From Paenarthrobacter sp. PH39-S1 (GTDB lineage Bacteria > Actinomycetota > Actinomycetes > Actinomycetales > Micrococcaceae): a stretch of 64,000 nucleotides of DNA. The DNA is taken from contig NZ_JASISR010000005.1 of the NCBI RefSeq assembly GCF_030063245.1, positions 106,690 to 170,689 of the forward strand. Reading direction: 5' to 3'. Of the stretch, positions 17,369 through 25,459 are shown in pieces. The position numbers and the translations under genes are program-made. The notes below the pieces were generated by a model. It saw only the letters and a list, made by a program, of their open reading frames with translations, did not search any database and was not told where the DNA came from. Each line of letters begins with the position of its first letter. Within the stretch, counting starts at the first letter, position 1.

Positions 17369-18967
17369 CTACTCGAAGTCCTCTGCGGCCTTCTGGATCT
17401 GTTCCAGCCACTGCTCCCGCGCAGCCAACGCTTCCTGCGCCGTCTTCAGCTTGCGCTGATCGCCGGCCTGCTCCGCCGTGGCCAAATCATCCCGCAGCCC
17501 CGCGATCGTCGCTTCCAGCTGGGAGAGCGCACTGCTGGTCCGCGCCTTGGCCTCCGGGTCGGTCCTGCGCCAGTTGTCGTCGTCGGCCTTGCGGACCGCC
17601 TCCTCAATCTGGCGCAGGCCGGCCTCGACCCGCTGCATATCGGCGCGCGGGACCTTTCCGGCCTCTTCCCACCGGTCGCGGATGGACTGCAGCGACTTCT
17701 TGGTGGCCGCGAGATCCTTGATCGGCAGCAGTTGCTTCGCCTCGATGATCAGCGCTTCCTTGACCACCAGATTGCCGGCAAATTCCTGATCCAGTGCTTC
17801 GTTCACGCTCTGTCGGGCGCCGAAGAATTTATCCTGTGCGCCGCGGAAACGGGCCCAGAGTGCGTCGTCATCCTTGCGGCTGGCCCGCGGAGATGCCTTC
17901 CACTGGTCCATCAGACGGCGGTATTCGCCGGCCGCGTGCCCCCAGTCGGTGGAGCTGGCCAGTTCCTCCGCCTCCGCAATGAGCTTCTCCTTGGCGGACT
18001 TGGCCGCCGAGTTATTACTGTCCAGTGCGGAGAAATAGGCACGGCGGTGGCGGTCAAAGATCGTTCTGGCCGCCCGGAACCTCTTCCACAGGGCTTCTTC
18101 AGTGTTCCGGCCCAGCCGCAGACCGCTCTTTTGCGCCGTCTTCCACGTTTCGAACAGCTCATTCATCCGGGCGCTGCTGGTCTTCCACTGGATGCCGTCC
18201 GGGTTCTGGCCGGCGATCTCCTCGGCCTCCGCCACAATCGCCTCACGGGACTTCAATTCCACAGCGCGAGCGGCGTCATGCTCGGCGCGTTCGGCCGCTT
18301 CCAGGGCCTTGACCTTTACGGTCAATGCTTCCAGCCGCTGCTCGGCTGCGCGGATATCGCCCACGGAGTTATGCTCCGAGAGCTGCTCACGGAGATGGCC
18401 GATTGTCTTGTGCATGTCGGCGGCAGGTGCTTTTGCGTCGACGCGCTGCTCCAGCAGGGTGATCTGCGCTGCGATATCGTCAAATTTCCGGGCGAAGTAG
18501 GAAAGGGCCTCGTCGCGGCTTGCGCCGGGATACTGACCGACGGGATGCTCTTCCCCGTCGAGCACCACAAAGACATGTCCGTCCTCTTCCGCGCGGCCCC
18601 ACTTGGCCGCCTCGGCCAGGCTCATGCCCGTCAAAACGGGGCCAGCGACCGGTGCGGCCGGGCCGCTGGCCGGCCGTGGAGAAGGCACAGCGGCGCGCGG
18701 ACGGCCAGCGAAGGCTGCCGGCGAGGGCACTTTCGCGGCGCCGGCGGCGCGGTCGGCGGGGGGTTTCTCAGCCGAACTCTGTGCCGAGGGGATCGGCTTT
18801 TCTCCGGGAGCGTCCTCGGAGTCTCTCTCCGGTCCGGGAACGGGGGCTTCTTCGTTTACCCCGGGAGCCGAAGCTTCCGGGACAGCTGATGCGTCCGTTG
18901 CAGGTCGGTCGGCCTCTTCCACTGCGTGGATCGTGGCCCTGTCGTCGGGTTGCTGACTATCTGTCAC
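17369..18967 (-). CDS. DUF349 domain protein
   Basis: 532-residue soluble, strongly helical protein. Residues 1 to about 130 are acidic and Pro/Ala/Glu-rich without expected structure. The rest carries several DUF349 repeats with spaced tryptophans and charged runs (for example TDWGHAAGEYRRLMDQWKAS, DDALWARFRGAQDKFFGARQ, ALWKRFRAARTIFDRHRRAYF), then a coiled-coil C-terminus. The family has no agreed biochemical function. It is common next to the cyclophilin and hisS genes in Arthrobacter relatives. Start GTG 18967 gives MTDSQQ. Upstream on the same strand a TATAGT -10 box lies at 19009-19014, without a convincing -35. Confidence 0.85.
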   Translation of the reverse strand: MTDSQQPDDRATIHAVEEADRPATDASAVPEASAPGVNEEAPVPGPERDSEDAPGEKPIPSAQSSAEKPPADRAAGAAKVPSPAAFAGRPRAAVPSPRPASGPAAPVAGPVLTGMSLAEAAKWGRAEEDGHVFVVLDGEEHPVGQYPGASRDEALSYFARKFDDIAAQITLLEQRVDAKAPAADMHKTIGHLREQLSEHNSVGDIRAAEQRLEALTVKVKALEAAERAEHDAARAVELKSREAIVAEAEEIAGQNPDGIQWKTSSARMNELFETWKTAQKSGLRLGRNTEEALWKRFRAARTIFDRHRRAYFSALDSNNSAAKSAKEKLIAEAEELASSTDWGHAAGEYRRLMDQWKASPRASRKDDDALWARFRGAQDKFFGARQSVNEALDQEFAGNLVVKEALIIEAKQLLPIKDLAATKKSLQSIRDRWEEAGKVPRADMQRVEAGLRQIEEAVRKADDDNWRRTDPEAKARTSSALSQLEATIAGLRDDLATAEQAGDQRKLKTAQEALAAREQWLEQIQKAAEDFE

Positions 18968-19132
18968 CGCTAAAAGTCTTTCGCTGGAGGGTCATCGTGC
19001 ACTGCTGAACTATATACACTTTGCTGCGCTACATACTCTGTCGTTTTCTCTGTCGATTAGTCGATCGTTTGGTGATAGAGCCCGGATGCATATGGCTTTT
19101 CCACCAGAGGCAACCGGACCGGGCCGCCCGAT

Positions 19133-19972
19133 TTACTGGAGCGTAAACGAGTCTATCGTTACCGGTGTCACAGGGGCCCCATCCGTGGTCCCGCCGGTGA
19201 TGCCGGCGTCGGCGATCTTCTGCACCACGTCGAGCCCCGAGGTTACTTTGCCCATGATGGTATAGCCGCCATCGGTCTGCGGCAGCACTGTGTCCTTGTA
19301 CACAATGAAGAACTGCGTGCCGTTGCTGTAGGTGCTGCTGCCGCGGGCCACCGCGATTGAGCCGGCCGGGTATTTCCCGTCCGCCGGCGAGTTTTCCACC
19401 GGACCCCACTGGTAGCTGGGATCGCCGGAACCGTCGCCTGTCTTCGAGCCGCACTGCAGGACACCGAAGGTGTCGGCGTTGGTCAGCCGGTGGCAGGTCA
19501 GGCCGTTGAAGAAGCTCTCATCGGCGAGGGACTTGAAGACTGCGGCGGCCTGCGGAGCCGCGGTTCCGTCGATTTGGATGCCCAGGGGCGAGCCGTTCAG
19601 ACTCAGTTCGCCGGTGAATGTTTTGCCGTCCGCGGTCGAAGCCGGCGGGATGTTCGCGGTGTTGGTCCCCGGGGCAGTGGCGGTCGCTCCGGCGGATGGC
19701 CCGGCCGAGGGTGTCGCGGAGGTCGCAGCCGATGGCGACGCGGAGGCGTCCAGACCGGCCTCTGCGGTTGCGGTCTGATCCGCCGTCGGATTGTGGCTGA
19801 AAACCGTCAGCTGAAGAATCACGGCCAGCACGACGACGGCCACAATCGCGACCGCGGCGGCCACGTTGTCCCGTTTGCGCCGGCGGGCCTGCCGCTCGCG
19901 GAGCCCGCGCTTGGCCTCCATAATGGCAATCCGTTTCCGGTTCTCCCGCGCGTCGCGTTTGGTGCTCGCCAA
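19133..19972 (-). CDS. Membrane-anchored cyclophilin-type peptidyl-prolyl cis-trans isomerase
   Basis: Cyclophilin fold acting outside the membrane, presumably helping secreted proteins fold. The 279 residues comprise a short basic cytoplasmic start (ASTKRDARENRKRIAIMEAK), one membrane anchor (about 37-57, VAAAVAIVAVVVLAVILQLT), a Ser/Ala/Thr/Pro-rich linker (about 70-110) and the isomerase domain with FNGLTCHRLTNADTFGVLQCGSKTGDGSGDP, SIAVARGSSTYSNGTQFFIVY and GYTIMGKVTSGLDVVQKI. The usual FHRV motif reads CHRL. Start is TTG 19972 with GGAGAG upstream. It is divergent from hisS across a 305-base gap. Confidence 0.93.
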   Translation of the reverse strand: MASTKRDARENRKRIAIMEAKRGLRERQARRRKRDNVAAAVAIVAVVVLAVILQLTVFSHNPTADQTATAEAGLDASASPSAATSATPSAGPSAGATATAPGTNTANIPPASTADGKTFTGELSLNGSPLGIQIDGTAAPQAAAVFKSLADESFFNGLTCHRLTNADTFGVLQCGSKTGDGSGDPSYQWGPVENSPADGKYPAGSIAVARGSSTYSNGTQFFIVYKDTVLPQTDGGYTIMGKVTSGLDVVQKIADAGITGGTTDGAPVTPVTIDSFTLQ

Positions 19973-20277
19973 GGTTCTGCTCTCCGTCCTGGCGATTGTG
20001 GCGCCGTGGCAGCGGACTGGCCTCCGCCGCGGCAGCGGACCGGCTCCCGATTGGGACCGGCATGTCCGATGGTTCTAATGTCTGTTCGTCAAACTGGTTC
20101 GTTATGGCGCCGCTGAACCGCATAAAATGGCTGCCGCAGACAGTTTACCCATGTAATCGCTGTGAGAACCTTAGAAGACTCCCGGTAAACTGCCGTGTTT
20201 CGCAGCCTAACTGCACCGTTCATCGGCCCAGCGCGGCCCCTTTGGCGGCCATCCGCCAGAAAAGGAGAGCTTCACCC
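19973..20277. other. Divergent regulatory region between the cyclophilin gene and hisS
   Basis: No gene is supported. A perfect 9-base inverted pair, CAGTTTACC (20141-20149) and GGTAAACTG (20184-20192), puts a TAAACT box on each strand pointing outwards, one towards hisS and one towards the cyclophilin. A 14-base motif GGCAGCGGAC.GGC is repeated at 20008-20021 and 20031-20044. No T-box or tRNA was recognised. Confidence 0.5.
20186..20191 (+). promoter_or_regulatory. -10 box of hisS
   Basis: TAAACT, about 87 bases before ATG 20278. The best -35 candidate 17 bases upstream is TGAGAA, a weak match. It is mirrored by TAAACT on the minus strand at 20142-20147. Confidence 0.4.
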
Positions 20278-21645
20278 ATGGCACGCAACGCCTCCCTGTC
20301 CGGTTTCCCCGAGTGGCTACCTCAGGAACGGCTGGTGGAACTCCATGTGCTGGACATCCTGCGGCGCACCTTCGAACTGCACGGTTTCTCCTCCATTGAA
20401 ACCCGGGCCGTGGAAACCGTGGGACAGCTGCTGCGCAAGGGCGAAATCGACAAAGAGGTCTACGCCCTGAGCCGGCTGCAGGAGGAGGAGTCCGATACCA
20501 AGCGCGAAACCACGTCCGATGCGAAAGCGGACGCCGCGCTGGCCCTGCATTTCGATCTGACCGTGCCTTTTGCCCGCTATGTGGTGGAAAACGCCGGTTA
20601 CCTCGCGTTCCCGTTCCGGCGGTACCAGATTCAGAAGGTCTGGCGCGGGGAGCGGCCCCAGGACGGCCGGGCCCGTGAGTTTACCCAGGCGGACATTGAT
20701 GTGGTGGCCGACGGCGAGCTGCCCTTCCGGTACGACGTTGAGCTGGCGCTGGTCATCGTGGAGGCGCTGTCCGCCCTGCCGATTCCGGCGTTCAAACTTC
20801 GCGTCAACAACCGGCGACTGGCCGAGGGGTTTTATCGCGGGATCGGGTTGGCGGACACCGCTGGCGTGCTGCGCAGCATCGACAAGCTGGACAAGATCGG
20901 CGCGGAGGCCGTCGCGGAACTGCTCAAAGCCGAGCTCGGCGCCACGGACAGCCAGGCCAGGGCCGCGCTGGCCCTGGCCTCGATCCGGACCGAGGACACG
21001 TCTTTTGTGGACCAAGTCCGCGCACTGGGAGTTGCAAACGAACTGCTCGAACAGGGGCTCGGCGAATTGGAGCAGGTGGTTTCCGCTGCAGCCTCGCGCG
21101 CGCCCGGTTCCGTCGTAGCGGACCTCAGCATTGCCCGCGGCCTGGATTACTACACCGGAACCGTCTACGAGACGGTGCTGGTCGGGCACGAAAACCTCGG
21201 CTCGATTTGTTCCGGCGGACGCTATGAGTCGCTGGCCACGAAGGGCAACAGGAGTTTTCCCGGCGTCGGGTTGTCCATTGGCGTCACCCGGTTGGTCTCA
21301 CGCATTGTCGGACAACAGCTGGCTGTCGCCTCACGCAGTGTTCCGACGGCAGTCCTGATAACTTTGGCGGACGATGACAGCTGGCCGCAGGCCCAGGATG
21401 TGGCTTCAGCCCTGCGCGGCAGGGGAATCGCCACAGAGGTGGCGGTCAAAGCGGAGAAATTCGGCAAGCAGATCAAATATGCGGACCGCCGGGGCATACC
21501 GTTCGTCTGGTTTACTGCCGAGGACGGCAGCCACCAAGTCAAAGACATCCGCAGCGGCAACCAAACGGCAGCGGACCCGGCCAGCTGGGCACCGCCGGCC
21601 GAAGACCTCCAGCCGCTGATCGCCGTCGTCCCTTCCACCCCCTGA
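20278..21645 (+). CDS. hisS: Histidyl-tRNA synthetase
   Basis: Class II aminoacyl-tRNA synthetase that charges tRNA-His. The 455-residue protein shows motif 1 near FELHGFSSIETRAVE, motif 2 RRYQIQKVWRGERPQDGRAREF, the histidine-specific loop SIARGLDYYTGTVYE and motif 3 SFPGVGLSIGVTRL, followed by the anticodon-binding domain (about 350-440). The frame is open far upstream, but ATG 20278 has AAAGGAGA 9 bases before it and the conserved N-terminus. The 66-bp palindromic repeat starts at the base after the stop codon. The gene is separated from aspS by 223 bases although the two are adjacent in many bacteria. Confidence 0.97.
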   Translation: MARNASLSGFPEWLPQERLVELHVLDILRRTFELHGFSSIETRAVETVGQLLRKGEIDKEVYALSRLQEEESDTKRETTSDAKADAALALHFDLTVPFARYVVENAGYLAFPFRRYQIQKVWRGERPQDGRAREFTQADIDVVADGELPFRYDVELALVIVEALSALPIPAFKLRVNNRRLAEGFYRGIGLADTAGVLRSIDKLDKIGAEAVAELLKAELGATDSQARAALALASIRTEDTSFVDQVRALGVANELLEQGLGELEQVVSAAASRAPGSVVADLSIARGLDYYTGTVYETVLVGHENLGSICSGGRYESLATKGNRSFPGVGLSIGVTRLVSRIVGQQLAVASRSVPTAVLITLADDDSWPQAQDVASALRGRGIATEVAVKAEKFGKQIKYADRRGIPFVWFTAEDGSHQVKDIRSGNQTAADPASWAPPAEDLQPLIAVVPSTP

Positions 21646-21711
21646 CCCAACTAGGTCGCAGCACCTGCACGCAAACCGCGTTTTGACTGCAGGTGCTGCT
21701 ACCTAGTTGGG
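21646..21711 (+). repeat. 66-bp palindromic intergenic repeat, copy 1 (also a likely terminator of hisS)
   Basis: Begins at the base after the hisS stop. Arms CCCAACTAGGTCGCAGCACC and GGTGCTGCTACCTAGTTGGG, plus TGCA on the inside, pair over 24 positions with one mismatch around a loop of 18 bases. A second 66-base relative lies behind pyrF at 55620-55685. The two share CCCAACT, GCAGCACCTGCAC and GTTGGG at the same positions, while the arm bases between differ in a pairing-preserving way (ACTAGGT/ACCTAGT here, ACTGAGT/ACTCAGT there). No gene lies inside. It could work as a terminator, but the conserved length and sequence suggest a dispersed REP- or MITE-like element. Confidence 0.8.
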
Positions 21712-21868
21712 AAGGGGACGGGGTCGGGGCTGGGATGAGGGAGGGCAGGGCATTCGACGGTAAACTCGAGGACGGCTGGAACATCGGGCAGCCACCACAT
21801 ATTTGTCATCGGCTATTCGCCATCGGCCCGCGGTGCCATACTGCGGCCGAACCATTGAAAGGAATGCT

Positions 21869-23641
21869 GTGCTGCGCACACATGACCTTGGCTCCTTACG
21901 AGCCGAGCACATCGGACAAACTGTAACCCTCTCCGGTTGGGTTGCCCGGCGTCGGGATCATGGTGGCGTTGCGTTCCTGGATCTGCGGGATGCCTCCGGA
22001 ATCGCCCAGATCGTGGTGCGTGAGGAAGAGGTTTTCCACGCGCTGCGCAACGAATATGTTCTGCAGGTCACCGGTGCCGTGCAGCAGCGCCCCGAGGGTA
22101 ACGGGAACCCGAATCTCGCTACCGGCGACATTGAGGTCATCGCGGACACCGTGACGGTGCTCAACGAGGCGGCGCCGTTGCCGTTCCAGATTGACGAGCA
22201 CGTCGAAGTGGGCGAGGAAGCCAGGCTCAAGCACCGCTACCTGGATCTGCGCCGGCCGAATATGCAGCGGAACCTGCGCCTGCGCAGCGAGGCTAACCGG
22301 GTTGCCCGGAACTTGTTGCACGAGCAGGGCTACGTCGAAATCGAAACTCCCACGCTGACCCGCTCCACGCCGGAGGGCGCGCGTGACTTCGTAGTCCCGG
22401 CCCGCTTGGCTCCGGGCTCCTGGTACGCCCTGCCGCAGTCGCCGCAGCTGTTCAAGCAACTGCTGCAGGTGGGCGGATTTGAGAAGTACTACCAGATTGC
22501 CCGCTGCTACCGGGACGAGGACTTCCGCGCGGACCGGCAGCCGGAATTCACCCAGCTGGACATTGAAGCCAGTTTCGTGGACCAGGATGACATCATTGCC
22601 TTGGGAGAGAGCATCGTGTCGGCGCTCTGGAAGCTGATCGACGTGGAAATTCCGCTGCCGATCCAGCGGATGACGTACTGGCACGCGATGGAGAAGTACG
22701 GCTCGGACAAGCCGGATCTGCGGTTTGGTCTGGAGCTGACCGAGCTAACGGACTTCTTTAAGGACACGGACTTCGGCGTCTTCAAGGCTCCCTACGTTGG
22801 CGCCGTCGTCATGCCCGGCGGGGCCTCGCAGCCGCGGCGGACGCTGGACGCGTGGCAGGAATGGGCCAAACAGCGTGGCGCCAGGGGCCTGGCTTACGTT
22901 TTGTTCAAGGACGACGGCGAACTGACCGGTCCGGTGGCAAAGAACCTCACCGACGCGGAGCGGGCCGGCCTGGCGGAGGCAGTGGGGGCGAAACCCGGAG
23001 ACTGTATCTTCTTCGCCGCCGGAGAAGTGGGGCCCTCCCGGGCACTGCTGGGCGCGGCACGCGTGGAAATCGGGCACCGGACCGGACTGATTAATCCAGC
23101 AGACTGGGCGTTCGTCTGGATCGTGGACGCACCGATGTTCGAATCCGCGGCAACAGCAGAGGCATCAGGCGATGTGGCCATCTCCGGCGGAGCATGGACG
23201 GCCGTGCACCATGCCTTCACGTCTCCCAAGCCGGAATTCATGGAGACCTTCGACACGGATCCGGAATCCGCTCTGGCCTACGCCTACGACATCGTCTGTA
23301 ATGGAAACGAGATCGGTGGGGGGTCCATTCGTATTCATCGCCGTGACATTCAGGAACGGGTCTTTGAGGTCATGGGGCTCTCTCCCGAGGAAGCCCAGGA
23401 AAAGTTCGGTTTCCTGCTGGACGGATTCAAATTCGGAGCACCGCCGCATGGTGGAATTGCCATCGGCTGGGACCGTGCCGTGTCGCTGCTCGCCGGGGCA
23501 GACTCGATCCGGGATGTCATCGCGTTCCCGAAGTCCGGCGGCGGATACGATCCCTTGACTGCGGCCCCCGCACCCATCACCGCCCAGCAGCGCAAGGAAG
23601 CCGGCGTGGATTTCAAGCCGGCGACCAAGCCGGCGAACTGA
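21869..23641 (+). CDS. aspS: Aspartyl-tRNA synthetase
   Basis: Class IIb synthetase of the long bacterial type (590 residues). Domains in order: N-terminal OB-fold anticodon-binding domain ([24 protein letters not shown]), catalytic motifs (motif 2 region [30 protein letters not shown]), the inserted GAD domain (about 300-420) and motif 3 ([17 protein letters not shown]). GTG 21869 is set by GAAAGGA at 21857-21863 and gives the conserved [10 protein letters not shown] start; the frame is open further upstream. Whether it is discriminating or also charges tRNA-Asn cannot be decided here. A terminator follows at 23711. Confidence 0.97.
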   Translation: MLRTHDLGSLRAEHIGQTVTLSGWVARRRDHGGVAFLDLRDASGIAQIVVREEEVFHALRNEYVLQVTGAVQQRPEGNGNPNLATGDIEVIADTVTVLNEAAPLPFQIDEHVEVGEEARLKHRYLDLRRPNMQRNLRLRSEANRVARNLLHEQGYVEIETPTLTRSTPEGARDFVVPARLAPGSWYALPQSPQLFKQLLQVGGFEKYYQIARCYRDEDFRADRQPEFTQLDIEASFVDQDDIIALGESIVSALWKLIDVEIPLPIQRMTYWHAMEKYGSDKPDLRFGLELTELTDFFKDTDFGVFKAPYVGAVVMPGGASQPRRTLDAWQEWAKQRGARGLAYVLFKDDGELTGPVAKNLTDAERAGLAEAVGAKPGDCIFFAAGEVGPSRALLGAARVEIGHRTGLINPADWAFVWIVDAPMFESAATAEASGDVAISGGAWTAVHHAFTSPKPEFMETFDTDPESALAYAYDIVCNGNEIGGGSIRIHRRDIQERVFEVMGLSPEEAQEKFGFLLDGFKFGAPPHGGIAIGWDRAVSLLAGADSIRDVIAFPKSGGGYDPLTAAPAPITAQQRKEAGVDFKPATKPAN

Positions 23642-23709
23642 CGCGGTAAGGCTAAGGGCGCCCGCACGGGGCGCTGGAGCAGGCCTTGCCCGCGATGTTA
23701 TGCAGCAGG

Positions 23710-23744
23710 AAAGGCTGGCGGGTCGGAACCCGCCGGCCTTTCGT
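23710..23744 (+). terminator. Terminator of aspS
   Basis: The arms AAGGCTGGCGGGT (23711-23723) and ACCCGCCGGCCTT (23728-23740) pair over 13 bases with one G-U around CGGA and run into TTTCG. It is 70 bases after the aspS stop. Confidence 0.75.
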
Positions 23745-23803
23745 GCAGTTTGTCGGCGGTTAAATGCGGCACCGTTGTCCCGGATGGTCCACCCACTGTG
23801 GGG

Positions 23804-24010
23804 TTAGAACCGCGAGGACAGCCCCTTGCGGTCAGCGGCGGCTTCCCGCGCCTCGAGCTCGGTGACAATCCGGTCGTAGTGAGTCCGCGTTTCCGGATTG
23901 GGGAAGTTGCGGTCAAGCTCCTGGAAGAGTCTGTTTGTCAGCGCCCCCAACTCGTTCATGGACAGGCCGGTGAGGTCCCGGGGGACCGACCGGTCGCTCG
24001 TCCACATCAC
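23804..24010 (-). CDS. Small hypothetical protein (68 residues)
   Basis: A short helical protein: MNELGALTNRLFQELDRNFPNPETRTHYDRIVTELEAREAAA. I recognise no family. It is charged, has no membrane segment, and may form a coiled coil in its second half. Starts possible at GTG 24010 or ATG 24007; no Shine-Dalgarno sequence precedes either, but AATAGT on the minus strand about 18 bases upstream could be a -10 box of a short-leader transcript. It lies between the convergent aspS terminator and the STAS-like gene on the same strand. Amino acid composition looks protein-like rather than shadow-like, which is the main argument for it being real. Confidence 0.5.
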   Translation of the reverse strand: MMWTSDRSVPRDLTGLSMNELGALTNRLFQELDRNFPNPETRTHYDRIVTELEAREAAADRKGLSSRF

Positions 24011-24038
24011 AGTCGGGGGAAGCGCACTATTTGGGGCC

Positions 24039-24353
24039 TCATGCTACCGAGTCGTAGCTGAGGAAGTTCGCCGGTTCCGGGCATGCAGGCAGCGGGATGG
24101 GAACGATGACGTTGAAGGGATCCGACGCCAAGCCCGTGCCAAGGAACTTCAGGTAGTCCAGCGCGCCTTGGTCAACGTGCCCGGCAGCGGACATGTCCAC
24201 GCTGATGACCGGGCACCCGATGAGTTCTCCAGTGCGCCTGATGATGGGAAGCAGGGCCGTGGCGTTGGCGTCCGTAACACATCCGCTGACGGCAATAACG
24301 GCCGATGCCGGTTCGATGTTCAACCGGACGACGACACGCAGTTTGTGATCCAC
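24039..24353 (-). CDS. STAS-like small protein
   Basis: About 104 residues with the alternating strands and helices of a STAS (anti-sigma factor antagonist) domain: LNIEPASAVIAVSGCVTDAN, ATALLPIIRRTGELIGCPVISVDMSAAGHVDQGALDYL. The phosphorylatable Ser/Thr position of the SpoIIAA type would fall near SAAGHVDQ. The ORF begins at ATG 24365, but GGGAG lies inside those first codons, 5 bases before GTG 24353, so I use 24353. No anti-sigma factor or sigma gene is nearby. It may belong to the group of degenerate or free-standing STAS proteins of Arthrobacter; family assignment is by pattern only. Confidence 0.5.
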   Translation of the reverse strand: MDHKLRVVVRLNIEPASAVIAVSGCVTDANATALLPIIRRTGELIGCPVISVDMSAAGHVDQGALDYLKFLGTGLASDPFNVIVPIPLPACPEPANFLSYDSVA

Positions 24354-24569
24354 AAAAACTCCCATTCAAAACGGCTTTGTGGCCAACTGCTTAGCCGCTC
24401 CTTGACTATAAATCGTTCCCTACACAACCGCAAGGGCACTACGGGCACTACGGGCAAGGCACTACCGGGGCACCGCCTCTACGTGGGATTCAGGGCAGAG
24501 GGCCGCGGCAAAAGGCCAGCGCGGCAGGGCAGGATGGCAGGGTAGGACGATAAGAAGCGGTGCCGTCGG

Positions 24570-25352
24570 CTACCGGAGCCGGGACGGCGGGTCAGTGACG
24601 TCGATCCGTACCGCCCGCAGATTCCGTGCTGCCTGCTTGAGGACCGCGGTCTTCGGATCCGCAACATCCAAAAACCGCAGCTGGGGGAGGACCGACAGAA
24701 ACGTGGCCCGAGGCTCGGCGAGCAGCAGCCGTGAAAGTTCGCGGTCGCCGCCCAGAACCAGATATTCGGCCGTGCCCGGGGGCGGCCCGGAGTCCTGACC
24801 GGTGCCGCTGCCCGTACCCGTACCCTTAGCGGCAACGGCACCGATCCCGGTTCCAATCCCTGTTTCAGTCCGGGTCCCGGCGCCGGTCCCAGGCTCGGGT
24901 GGCTGCGGTCGGAGGATGCGTGCCGCATGGCCGGCGACCACCTCGAGCATGGCATCGGCCTGGTTGGCCCGACGCCGCGCGAATCGCTGTTGGGACCAGC
25001 CTCCCGCCGCCGTGCGGGACTGGATATACCGGCTGCCGGATTTTGACACCAGCACCTCACCGTCCCGGCACAAGCCCACGGCATAACCGCCCCGTCGCAC
25101 CAGGACGACGGCGACGGTACGGCTTTGGGCGGCGAGTGAGGCGAGCCTCTCCAGTGCCGTGGCACCGCGTCCCGGTCTGCCGTCGGCGGGCCATGGTGGC
25201 CGCAGTACCGCGGTGGCGCCGTCGGCCGCCGTTAGCAGGACGCCGTCGTCGTTCTGGTCGCAACGCAGCGCGCCGTGTGCGGCGGCGAACCGTTCCGTCC
25301 AGCCGGGAATCCGGTCGGGGGAAACCAATGCTGTGCGGGAGACGGGGGTCAT
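24570..25352 (-). CDS. acVLRF1-type peptidyl-tRNA hydrolase (Vms1-like release factor)
   Basis: Actinobacterial Vms1-like release factor family, related to eRF1 and Vms1/ANKZF1, thought to cleave peptidyl-tRNA on split or stalled large ribosomal subunits. The defining loop is TAAGGWSQQRFARRRANQADA (about residues 115-135), with the Gln that corresponds to the GGQ-type catalytic residue. About 260 residues from ATG 25352; the frame continues to 25403 but those codons overlap the promoter. Between about 165 and 200 a Gly/Thr-rich linker (GTRTETGIGTGIG, GTGTGSGTGQ) is encoded by short imperfect repeats. Divergent from rarA across 107 bases, with a -10 box TAGGCT 7 bases before the ATG, so the transcript is probably leaderless. 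Confidence 0.78.
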   Translation of the reverse strand: MTPVSRTALVSPDRIPGWTERFAAAHGALRCDQNDDGVLLTAADGATAVLRPPWPADGRPGRGATALERLASLAAQSRTVAVVLVRRGGYAVGLCRDGEVLVSKSGSRYIQSRTAAGGWSQQRFARRRANQADAMLEVVAGHAARILRPQPPEPGTGAGTRTETGIGTGIGAVAAKGTGTGSGTGQDSGPPPGTAEYLVLGGDRELSRLLLAEPRATFLSVLPQLRFLDVADPKTAVLKQAARNLRAVRIDVTDPPSRLR

Positions 25353-25359
25353 TTGCGCA

Positions 25360-25365
25360 AGCCTA
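25360..25365 (-). promoter_or_regulatory. -10 box of the acVLRF1-type gene, leaderless
   Basis: TAGGCT on the minus strand, 7 bases before ATG 25352; transcription would start at or next to the A of the start codon. No Shine-Dalgarno is present. Confidence 0.5.
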
Positions 25366-25447
25366 CCCGCGCCGTGGGCGCGCGCCCGCACGTGCGACTG
25401 CACCCGTGCCTCGGACCGCGGAGCGTGGGCGGCAGCGGATCGGAGGA

Positions 25448-25453
25448 TAGCCT
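25448..25453 (+). promoter_or_regulatory. -10 box of rarA, leaderless
   Basis: TAGCCT lies 6 bases before GTG 25460. No purine-rich ribosome binding site lies at a normal distance (GGAGG at 25442-25446 is 13 bases away). Together with the opposing TAGGCT at 25360-25365 this gap carries two divergent leaderless-type starts. Confidence 0.45.
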
Positions 25454-25459
25454 TGGCAG

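Noticed and set aside
19973..20277. T-box leader for hisS
   Set aside because: No T-box sequence or terminator/antiterminator pair; the inverted pair there is better read as divergent -10 boxes.
24420..24470. GGGCACTAC short repeats
   Set aside because: Only two or three imperfect copies over 30 bases; not convincing as an element.
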